Positions 54,384-62,660 of a DNA stretch of 64,000 nucleotides are shown here, one piece after another (within the stretch, counting starts at the first letter, position 1; every line of letters starts with the position of its first letter). The stretch spans positions 434,001 through 498,000 of the forward strand of contig JAUKTV010000012.1 in assembly GCA_030549205.1 (NCBI GenBank). Reading direction: 5' to 3'. Source of the stretch: Apiosordaria backusii. Its lineage: Eukaryota; Ascomycota; Sordariomycetes; Sordariales; Lasiosphaeriaceae. The position numbers and the translations under genes are program-made. The notes below the pieces were generated by a model, which ran no database searches, was not told the DNA's origin, and saw only the letters and a program-made list of their open reading frames with translations.

Positions 54384-54845
54384 GCAGATCGCTCATGGTT
54401 ATCATACTCTATGTCGGGTGGGAAGAGGCACTGGTGGACTGGGGTGAGAGGGCTTTGACGAATAGGGGTTTCATTGTTCTTGGTGATTTGCTTTCATAAG
54501 TTTCTCAGTGTGTTTAGAACGTGGTGCAATTTCTTCTAGGATAGGTAGGGAGCCGGGTTGGCTACGTCAGGGCACGGGAATAAACACTCGTTTCAGTTTT
54601 CGCAGTTGTTCTCTCCAGCATGATGTAGTAAAATGCTTTGTTTGGTGGTGCGCCTTACCTTCGGGGCTCTGATTGGTGCAAAGGCACAGCCACGTCTCGT
54701 GATATCACAGGCACTAGCCCCTGACACAGGCGCGTGATAAGCAGGGATAACATTTCACCGGCGACAAGCAGCTGAGAACCACTCGATTCTTGGATCGGAC
54801 AAGCTCCGCTGTCTTCAACAACTGCCTGCGTCCCGAGACGGCAAA
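54384..54845. promoter_or_regulatory. Intergenic between the secreted peptide and HET genes
   Basis: 462 bp between two plus-strand genes, including the HET gene promoter. No motif was recognised with confidence. Confidence 0.4.
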
Positions 54846-57161
54846 ATGAAGCTATTCCGAAAACTCAAGCAGAAGGCTGATGGCAAGGGCAAGGGATTAT
54901 CGGAGACGGCCTCTCTAAGGCAGGCCCTCCCCTCTGCCGCTGGCGAATCAGCACAGCAAGCTGTGGTTCAAAGAGAGAGCGTCAACCAGCCATCAGCCTC
55001 AACAACTCCAGCAGCACCGATACAAGTTCTGCCGTCGAGCGACGTCTGCCAGGTGTGTTTCCACCTCGACCCAACCCAAGCACCGAGGGATGGAAACCCT
55101 GAAGCCGGGGATCCATCATGGGCCGTGCTCGAGTACAATGTCCCGCCGGAGACGCGTGCAGCAAAGATTGTCCCCAAGTCTGAGGACCTCATCAGCTCCG
55201 CCGGCCGCGGGTGCATGCATTGCTTCATCGTACGAGCTGCACTGAATGCGGTCTATGCCGGGTGGGAGAACGAGAAGACCATTCTGCACATTTTCCTAGC
55301 GCCCGGTCTGCCCATAGTGGTGCTGCTCGAGTTTGGGACCTTGGTTACCACGCAAATGAGCCAAGAGGAGGCGTTGCGGAGCTATGGGCTCAATGTCCCG
55401 GTGACGTTCACGGCTACGATTACCGATCCTGAAAAGCCTGCCGTCGAGGTCGAGATTTATCGGCCCCTACCGGCGACTGGTCCAACGGTCGGGAATGATG
55501 GCACAGGTGCAGGCTTTGACCTCTCATCCTTGGTAGGGCACCTTGGGTTCGGTGAGGATATCCCGCAGCATGCTGGCGATGAGACGTCCTTGAACTTCAT
55601 CAAGCAACATGTAGAGCAGTGCATCAGCGGCCATAACTGCGGCGGCGACAAGTCTCTTCCGTTACTGCCGGACCGAGTCATCTGGGTTCAAGCAAGCACC
55701 CCAAGCCGCATCCAGCTTGTGGAGCCGAAGGGGGTCTGCGCCAAGTACATCGCCCTCAGTTACTGCTGGGGCCCGGTCTCAACGGATACCTACCTCACTG
55801 ACGCGAGAAACCTGGCATCGAGGAAAGCGGGTATCAACTATGACGACCTCCCACCGCTCCTCCGAGACGTGGTGACGTGCGCCCGTGCCCTGGGCATTCA
55901 GTATCTTTGGGTCGACCGGTTGTGCATCGTTCAGGGGGATGGCGGAGACTTCTCGACGCAGGCGCCCAAGATGGGCGACATCTACGGCAATGCCACTCTC
56001 ACCATCGCAGCCGCCTGTGGAACCTCAGAGAACGACGTTATCTTGCTCGAGAGGGATACCAAGGCCGGTCCATTCACGTTAGATCTCAAGCTCACGGGCA
56101 TGGGCACGCTGACGCTCAAGATCCGCAAGCGAACACACAGGCTCGGCACCGAGAACAACGGAGGCGACTACGGTCGAGTCTCAACGCGCGCCTGGATTTG
56201 GCAGGAACGCCTCCTCTCCTCCCGTACCGTCTTCTTCACTCCACAGGCGCTCAAGTTTGAGTGCCATCACCACTCAGTGTGGCAGGGCTATGGTCCAGGG
56301 GTTGTCGGCCACTCGTGGTCCACCCAGGTTGACCTTACCTCCAGTTCGAACAACGCATGGCTCAGGCTAGTGGGCGAGTTCATGAAGCGCAACATCACCT
56401 ACCCCGCGGACCGCCTCCCCGCTATCGAGTCCGTCATGCGGCATATCGCGAGAAACACATCCTGGACACCCTGTTGGGGCGTCTTCCAGGAGAAGTTCAT
56501 CGAGAGTCTTGGCTGGGTAGCCCAGTCCCGCAAGTCCGAGCCTGGGAAATATCCCTGCCGCATGAACCCGGGGCACTACGCGCCAACTTGGAGCTGGGCG
56601 AGCGTGGAAGGGGATGTCACCTACCTCAAAGTCATGACTGACGGGTATTACACGCCTCTGAACCAGTTGGACCCGCTGACATACGATCTGCAATACCACG
56701 ATCTTGACCGCGCGACTGGCGCCGTCACCATGATTGGAAGATATGTTATTGGCGGGATCCAGTGTATCATCGAGAAGACGGAGGAGGGAGCCAACACCGA
56801 CGACGATAGTGTGGACAAATACCACTACAGCCACAAAATCCGGGTCTCGGGCCAGCACCCAGACTTCTTGTTCGAACCTGACGTCCCGCTGATGCCGTCG
56901 GATGGTGACCCGAATGAGCCCTATTCGTCATCGGTTGTCAGGGTGCCCTACGGCCGCGAGTGTCCTACGGAAGAGTGGACAGGGCATTGCCTCGTGTTGT
57001 TGCTGGCCAGACGGAACAAGAGGTCGCTGGCTATATTGCTGGGCGCGTCTCTTAGGAATCCCAACGGCGCGGTTTGGGAGCGTCTTGGATTGTCCAGCTC
57101 GATCGATGTGTCGGTGTGGGACGAGGAGCATGTGAAAACGGGTCCGATCAGGGTTGTGTGA
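54846..57161 (+). CDS. HET-domain protein (771 aa)
   Basis: Intact single exon. HET domains are found in fungal heterokaryon-incompatibility proteins and many paralogues; their activation triggers cell death when genetically different hyphae fuse. Here the N-terminus is Lys-rich and disordered, followed by two CxxC pairs (CQVC at 68-71, CMHC at 123-126) as in many HET proteins. The HET block starts at KYIALSYCWG (about 300-309) and runs through LPPLLRDVVTCARALGIQYLWVDRLCIVQ and MGDIYGNATLTIAAACG. The second part has RVSTRAWIWQERLLSSRTVFF, FECHH and TWSWASVEG. The usual Asp-Ser before LCI is Asp-Arg here. No WD or NACHT repeats follow, so it is a stand-alone HET protein. It sits inside the 2EXR array, directly downstream of the secreted peptide gene. 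Confidence 0.95.
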   Translation: MKLFRKLKQKADGKGKGLSETASLRQALPSAAGESAQQAVVQRESVNQPSASTTPAAPIQVLPSSDVCQVCFHLDPTQAPRDGNPEAGDPSWAVLEYNVPPETRAAKIVPKSEDLISSAGRGCMHCFIVRAALNAVYAGWENEKTILHIFLAPGLPIVVLLEFGTLVTTQMSQEEALRSYGLNVPVTFTATITDPEKPAVEVEIYRPLPATGPTVGNDGTGAGFDLSSLVGHLGFGEDIPQHAGDETSLNFIKQHVEQCISGHNCGGDKSLPLLPDRVIWVQASTPSRIQLVEPKGVCAKYIALSYCWGPVSTDTYLTDARNLASRKAGINYDDLPPLLRDVVTCARALGIQYLWVDRLCIVQGDGGDFSTQAPKMGDIYGNATLTIAAACGTSENDVILLERDTKAGPFTLDLKLTGMGTLTLKIRKRTHRLGTENNGGDYGRVSTRAWIWQERLLSSRTVFFTPQALKFECHHHSVWQGYGPGVVGHSWSTQVDLTSSSNNAWLRLVGEFMKRNITYPADRLPAIESVMRHIARNTSWTPCWGVFQEKFIESLGWVAQSRKSEPGKYPCRMNPGHYAPTWSWASVEGDVTYLKVMTDGYYTPLNQLDPLTYDLQYHDLDRATGAVTMIGRYVIGGIQCIIEKTEEGANTDDDSVDKYHYSHKIRVSGQHPDFLFEPDVPLMPSDGDPNEPYSSSVVRVPYGRECPTEEWTGHCLVLLLARRNKRSLAILLGASLRNPNGAVWERLGLSSSIDVSVWDEEHVKTGPIRVV

Positions 57162-58230
57162 CGGTCGTGATGTGTGTTTCTGAGTTCATGGTGTCTGGGA
57201 AACTGATTCTGTAAGCGAAGAGGTGTTAGCCATTTTCCGAACGGAACTCGTTCCAGGAGAACTACCACCGATCGTGCTTGTTGATTGCGTATGGATACAC
57301 CTGGTGTCCAGTGCGATGCTCCAACTCATAAAAGGCAAATCGCAAACAAGTTGTCCGTCTTCGTAGCATATGAGAATACCGAGTTGTGGTTCATGTATCA
57401 TATGTGGATAGGCTGACCGCAGATGCGACCTTCCCGATTTGCATGTTCTTGTCTGACGTGTGAAATATTTTGTGAGTCACAGGTGTATATAGTCAAGAAT
57501 GTCAGGTATATGAGTTGACTCACTCACTGTGGCAATATTCGCATCGACCTGCTCTTCGTTGGCAATCGCGTGGTAGGATTGAAGATCGATGATGTGGCGG
57601 GCACAGTGAGAGTGGTAAGATGAAAAGAGGCGGAGATCACTTGCTCTCAACGAAAAGTTCGGAATTTGACACAGCCAGGCAGTTTGGCAAGAGGCAGGAG
57701 CAACTTTGCGGAGGACGAAAAGAGGGAATCGTGACTGCCGTATCCTGCCCTGCCGAGCGAATTCCCATGATCCCATGATTCTTTCACTCACCTCGTATGC
57801 AGAAGGTTCGAAACCATGAAAATCGAGATATATACGTAACTGGCTTCTGACGCCTACTACTCATTCTGCGACACCTATTAAGATATGTTCAACGCCTTTC
57901 GAGTCTCTCTGAAGGACTGCCCGAAGGGAATTGCGGTCTCAATCCATCTGAACGCGGTGTAGGTAATAAGCTCGATTTCATCCAACTTGGTAATGTACCT
58001 ACCCATTCACAAGCCTGATTCCGCCACTTTCGGCGAACTTTGAAACAGGCTTTTTACGGACGATCACCGTTTTGCTCACCACGCCTCAAGCCTTTTCTCG
58101 CAAGCTTTTCTGGGAGCCACCTTGTGGCTCGAGCTTTCCGAGCTCACACTTCTTATAGCTTATCCACGCTGAGCGCCTTGGTTCTTTTTTCCACCAACAC
58201 ACCACTTTCCACCGTTAACCACACAAAACG
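57162..58230. other. 1.1-kb intergenic region, upstream of 2EXR gene D
   Basis: This holds the 3' flank of the HET gene and the promoter of paralogue D. A minus-strand frame at 57477-57791 has no domain character. Nothing else was identified. Confidence 0.45.
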
Positions 58231-59697
58231 ATGTCCGAAACAGTACCTTCCAATAGTTTATACTGCTTGCCAATCGAACTTCGCTACCAGATCTACAGCC
58301 TGCTTTGGGAGCCGCGGACCGTCTTTCTAAACGTTGGACTGCGAAATCGCACCCAAAACCTTCCAGTTACCCTTCAACTCAACCATGAGACACGGAAAGA
58401 GACGTTGAAGCACTACCACGGATACTCGCTGTGGTGCGACGAGCCATATTATCAGGAAAGTTGTGGATATATCAATCCCTATCTCGATGTTGTCCATCTC
58501 GACTACACAAGAATCAGCTGCTTATCGCCAGAGACTGGGCTTGCGTCACCACGGTTCAAGTTTGACATCGGGCCGCGTATCACGAAGCCCCTCTTGCGCG
58601 TCATCATTGACCCTGCCCTCACCAATCCCCTTGACGGCCTTGACATCTTGCACAAGATGTTCGACATGTCCTGTATCCGCACGATTGACTTTTGGGTCAC
58701 AACCAGTAGGCTCTGCTCCCTGGCGTCAAGGTCATTATTCCTCGGCAACCCCGACCCAAAAAAGATCTCTATGACAACCTCTCGCTACAGAATCTGCCGC
58801 GCCAAAGCTAAGAAGGTCCCCGTGGTGGGCTGGAAAGAAGCTGTGCTACAACCTCAACATCTCGGCAACAAGTGTTGGAGCTGGGAGTACCGCCCTGAGT
58901 TCAGCCGCCCGTTGACGGCGATGCCCCTCAATATCGAAGATTCGATCAACCTGCGCTCGCCAGAAAGTTGGCCTGTTCCAGAGACAGGAGCACAACTCCT
59001 CGCTCCCTGCGCCGTTTCCAACTGGGATCAAGTTCAACCAGACGCCATCCTCAGAAAAGACGGCGCGCTCTTATTTGACGCCGGTTCCGCAGCCACCGAG
59101 ATGGAGCCCTCCATTTCATCTGACTCCCCCACCGCCATGACTCCTTCTCCCAACGAGGAATACGAATGGCAAGTCTTGAAGGTAGTCGACACAAAAAACA
59201 TCTGGGAAAGAGACCTCACCGCCTTGGCATTCGGCCACCTCTTCACTTTCAGTCCTCTCGACCACGGCGACGTCGTAGCGCGCCGAAACGGGCTACTCGA
59301 CCTCCGCCGCGTGACCAGCAATCCCGCCCCCGACACCATGGTCGAATGGCTGCAGACCATAGGCTCGGGATGGCCTCTACTTCCTCCCGCACTTCAGGAG
59401 AGGGCGATGGTCATCGCGGAAGCAGTCCATGGAGTTTGTGCTCCTGACTACATGTACGGCAACGAGGACGGTAACAAGGACAATGATGGAAAGTACGGGA
59501 CGCCTCAAGACTTCATTGACGTCGACAAGTGCTGCCCGCAGGTCAGCAGCCCCAGCATCCGAGAGCTGCACTGTGGCCGGGAGTCCGTTGAGCGGGGTAG
59601 AGATATCCTCTTTGCAGAACCGTCGCATCAGGAGGTCTTGAACAGGAGATACCGGGTGGCTTCAAATGGAATTGGCTACTACGTCTATGCCGCGTGA
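58231..59697 (+). CDS. 2EXR-domain protein, paralogue D (488 aa)
   Basis: Intact single coding exon. The 2EXR domain occupies about 8-70 (IELRYQIYSLLWEPRTVFLN; LNHETRKETLKHYHGY), both ExR motifs present. The rest follows the family order: GYINPYLDVVHLD, ITKPLLRVIIDPA, RTIDFWVTTSRLCSL, TTSRYRICR, W-EAVLQ, the W-WEYRPEFSRP position of the usual W-Y-PEE, CAVSNWDQVQPDAILRKDGALLFDAG, WQVLKVVDTKNIWERD, LAFGHLFTFSPLDHGDV, AVHGVCAPDYMYG and QVSSPSIRELHCG, with an acidic/Asn-rich loop (NEDGNKDNDGK). Closest to paralogue C, from which it is separated by the secreted peptide and HET genes. This suggests either a C/D duplication with later insertion or a block duplication. Confidence 0.88.
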   Translation: MSETVPSNSLYCLPIELRYQIYSLLWEPRTVFLNVGLRNRTQNLPVTLQLNHETRKETLKHYHGYSLWCDEPYYQESCGYINPYLDVVHLDYTRISCLSPETGLASPRFKFDIGPRITKPLLRVIIDPALTNPLDGLDILHKMFDMSCIRTIDFWVTTSRLCSLASRSLFLGNPDPKKISMTTSRYRICRAKAKKVPVVGWKEAVLQPQHLGNKCWSWEYRPEFSRPLTAMPLNIEDSINLRSPESWPVPETGAQLLAPCAVSNWDQVQPDAILRKDGALLFDAGSAATEMEPSISSDSPTAMTPSPNEEYEWQVLKVVDTKNIWERDLTALAFGHLFTFSPLDHGDVVARRNGLLDLRRVTSNPAPDTMVEWLQTIGSGWPLLPPALQERAMVIAEAVHGVCAPDYMYGNEDGNKDNDGKYGTPQDFIDVDKCCPQVSSPSIRELHCGRESVERGRDILFAEPSHQEVLNRRYRVASNGIGYYVYAA

Positions 59698-60158
59698 AGG
59701 GGACACAGTGGGAGGAAGGCTGCTGGCCGGCCCGCTTTACCCAGATAGACAAGGAGGTAGCCAACTCGATATACAGTCTACACTGACATCCTTTTGGTGC
59801 CTATCCTTGATACAACCCAACTTCTGACTTTCAGGACCTGCGGATGGATTTATTTGTGACATGTAAAAGGAGGCCATGCACTGATCAGCAAAAGTTCATA
59901 TTCGGTGACCAAAACGAAGGACTTTTCGTGTGCGTTCAGGATATCTCCACGTCTACTAAGCCTGACAGAGCGGCATTCAGGTTCGGCAACGGACGGTATT
60001 GGCTCACCTGAATCCACAAATATTGTTGCTGACCATAATACCCCGGAAGGTTATTTTGCATAAAGTGCTTCCACAAATGTATTCTACACTGATCACATGC
60101 TTACGTCCATGCAATGCCGGTAACCAAGACTGAAACACCAAACCACCCAACATCGCCT
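59698..60158. other. Convergent intergenic region between 2EXR genes D and E
   Basis: 3' flanks of two convergent paralogues; no gene or repeat recognised. Confidence 0.5.
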
Positions 60159-61967
60159 CTAGGCCTCATCTCCAACACACTCATGCCACTCTCTCTCCGC
60201 CGCCCTCCGATGCTCCCCGTACGCAAACTCAACCTGACGCCGCTCAGACACCTCATCCACACTCTCCTCATATTCCCTAGCAAAATTCACCTCCCGTATC
60301 CTCTTCCCACTAACCACCGGGTAGTACTTTGGCTGGCCCGTCAAAGTGTCCTCAGGCATGTCATACCTCTCCTCCTGGTCCTCAAACTCCAGAATCTCAT
60401 TCTCATGCAAGAATCCAGGCGCGCAGACTCCATCCAGGATTTCCTCGTCGAGAATTTCCCTATCGGCGGCGAAATGATGCTGTCGTCTGCGGGCATGATC
60501 TCGTTGCTTCTGGCCGAGGTTGCGTAACATTTCAGAGATGGGTTTCAAAACACTTGTTGGAGTGTTATTCGGAGATGATGGTGCAGATGACGATGCTCCA
60601 GCAGGTGATGGGACCGTACTAGGCCCAGGCAAGGAGACGGGTGCCCGTCTGAAGGAGTGGAAAAGATTGGCAAAGGCAAGGGCCGTTACTTCTCTGTGCC
60701 AGACATTGTTGGGGGAGACGACCTTGAGGAGGGACCACGCTTGTTCTTGGGGGGCAGGAGGTGGAGTGTCGGAGTGGCGGGTATGATGGTTTTGATCGAA
60801 CACCAGGACCCCTTTCTGTCTGAAAACTTTCCGCGCGTTGCGGTCGAACCAGTGAGAGACGGCGGCGGGGACTCGTAGTGCGGACCCAGTGTTAGGGTTG
60901 GGTAAGTGGGACTTTTGACTGAAAACATCCCCCGGACTGTTGGTTGGGATGGGAGGACCGTCGGATGGTACACTTTCCTCGGCGACGTACTGCCACTGCC
61001 AGATCGGGGGTCTGCTCTCGCGAGGGCGGGAAGAACAGTCGGCACACTTGGGCGCCTCAGGATTGACCCTTGAAATCGTGCTTTTAATCGCTGGGCGAAA
61101 TACGGCATCTTCCCAGCCAGTCAAAGCGATCCTGTCATTGGAAGTCGTCCTACAGATTCGGTACCGAGAGGTGACCTTCCAGAGAACCTCGTGCTGACTG
61201 CGGTTGGAATTCTCCGAAGGGTTATGTTCCCGGGCAAAGCGTTCGTCGGTACGCCAGTAGTCGATTGTTTTGATGGCTGGGAGGAGTCCATGTTTGGTGT
61301 CAAGAGCTTCGATGATTTCAGAAGGACAAACGTATCTCGGTAAGGTGATATGAAGAAGGGGTTCCTCGAGGCCCGAGAAATTCAACGTCGCGTTACCCCA
61401 TATCAAAGGATCCGTTGCGCTCGCAAGCAGGTGAAGGATATCAAGCCGAGGGTTGATGTACCCCTGTTGGGATTTCTCAAACTCCTCCCATTTTGGGTAG
61501 GCAAAGCAGTAGTGGTGGTAGTGCTTTAGCGTCTCCTCACGGGCCTCATAGTTGATGAAAAGGGTGACTGGAGGCTTCTTCCGTGGCTGCTTTTGAGGCT
61601 GTCCATGTCCCAGCACAATAGTCGTTGGTTCCCACACGAGACGATAGATCTTGAGACGAATTTCAGCTGGAAGGTCGTTAATACTGCCGGGGCTTGTTTT
61701 GTTAAGATTCAAGGCACGATTTGCCAGGTCTTCCAAAGACTCGGTCGCGGTGTTGACGTCTTCTGTGATCGGATCGCCCGGGGTGCAAGGAAGTGATGAT
61801 GCAGCGGAAGGGAACAGGAGAAAAGGTGCTTTTGAGAACTGGAAGTTAAATGACCTTACCAGGGCCTCTCGAGGCTCCGTCGCCATGTTCGCGTCTTCTG
61901 AGTTCCGACGGTGAAGGATGCGAAAAGTGATGAGGCGGTTGAAGGCAACAGGGGGAAGGGTGGTCAT
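60159..61967 (-). CDS. 2EXR-domain protein, paralogue E (602 aa)
   Basis: Intact single exon, the longest copy. About 95 residues precede the 2EXR domain, partly hydrophobic (APFLLFPSAASSL), so the true start may be a later Met (residue 28). The domain (about 97-165) carries AEIR in LPAEIRLKIYRLVWEPTTIVLG and EAR in FINYEAREETLKHYHHY. Then come GYINPRLDILHL, EEPLLHITLPR, KTIDYW, VTSRYRICR, W-DAVFR, CADC, W-WQYVAEE, AAVSHWFDRNARKVFRQKGVLVFD, WSLLKVVSPNNVWHRE, LAFANLFH, ILDGVCAPGFLHE and YPVVSGKRIREVNF. A Ser/Pro-rich insert (about PSTVPSPAGASSSAPSSP) and a Pro/Ser insert after the Cys pair occupy positions that are short in C and D. Same strand as F. Confidence 0.88.
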   Translation of the reverse strand: MTTLPPVAFNRLITFRILHRRNSEDANMATEPREALVRSFNFQFSKAPFLLFPSAASSLPCTPGDPITEDVNTATESLEDLANRALNLNKTSPGSINDLPAEIRLKIYRLVWEPTTIVLGHGQPQKQPRKKPPVTLFINYEAREETLKHYHHYCFAYPKWEEFEKSQQGYINPRLDILHLLASATDPLIWGNATLNFSGLEEPLLHITLPRYVCPSEIIEALDTKHGLLPAIKTIDYWRTDERFAREHNPSENSNRSQHEVLWKVTSRYRICRTTSNDRIALTGWEDAVFRPAIKSTISRVNPEAPKCADCSSRPRESRPPIWQWQYVAEESVPSDGPPIPTNSPGDVFSQKSHLPNPNTGSALRVPAAVSHWFDRNARKVFRQKGVLVFDQNHHTRHSDTPPPAPQEQAWSLLKVVSPNNVWHREVTALAFANLFHSFRRAPVSLPGPSTVPSPAGASSSAPSSPNNTPTSVLKPISEMLRNLGQKQRDHARRRQHHFAADREILDEEILDGVCAPGFLHENEILEFEDQEERYDMPEDTLTGQPKYYPVVSGKRIREVNFAREYEESVDEVSERRQVEFAYGEHRRAAEREWHECVGDEA

Positions 61968-62660
61968 GAGAAATAAATGAGTTTAGAGAATGTTGAAAAA
62001 GCAAACAACCTGGAACCCTCTAGAGACTGTGCTTCAACGGTCTGACAAGTTGACAAAGTGGAAGGAACACTGTGCAAAATAATGAGCACCTGCCCATCAG
62101 TAAGGTAGGGAAGGAGCAGGCAAACCTTGGAACATTCCACCTGTCACCTGCTGAGGACGGACGAGGCAAGTGCGCTTTTGTCTTGATTGGAAACACATGC
62201 AGCGTCTCATATACCACCACACCGCCGTACAAAGGTCTTGGGCGCATTCTCACACTTATTCTTTGTTAGTATGTGTTGCCTGCCTTTCCATTGCCTAACT
62301 TAGGTATGTACTTAGAACTCATCCAGATACTCCTTGATGCCCTTGAGTGTTGTTAACTAATGGCTCTTTTACATCTAAATGCTAATTCCGCCATTCTTTT
62401 GCTTAGAACTTTACTCCTCTTTCTGAAATATCATTGTACAAGACATATATGATCGTCCACAACAGTGAAGTCTTCTCATGAGAACCTAGGAATGGGTGAA
62501 AGACGAATTCATTATTACTATATCTAACAATTAAACCTAACCAGAAGACCACCTCTCCGATGCTGGTAGGCAACTATCCCAGTGCGACGTCTATCAATGT
62601 GGCCTCATGAGACCGCAGTCCATTACCCCCATATACCCCACCCATACCCCAAGCGCTGGG
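61968..62660. promoter_or_regulatory. Intergenic between tandem 2EXR genes F and E
   Basis: 693 bp between two minus-strand paralogues: 3' flank of F on the left, promoter of E on the right. AT-rich around 62280-62530. No further feature. Confidence 0.45.
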
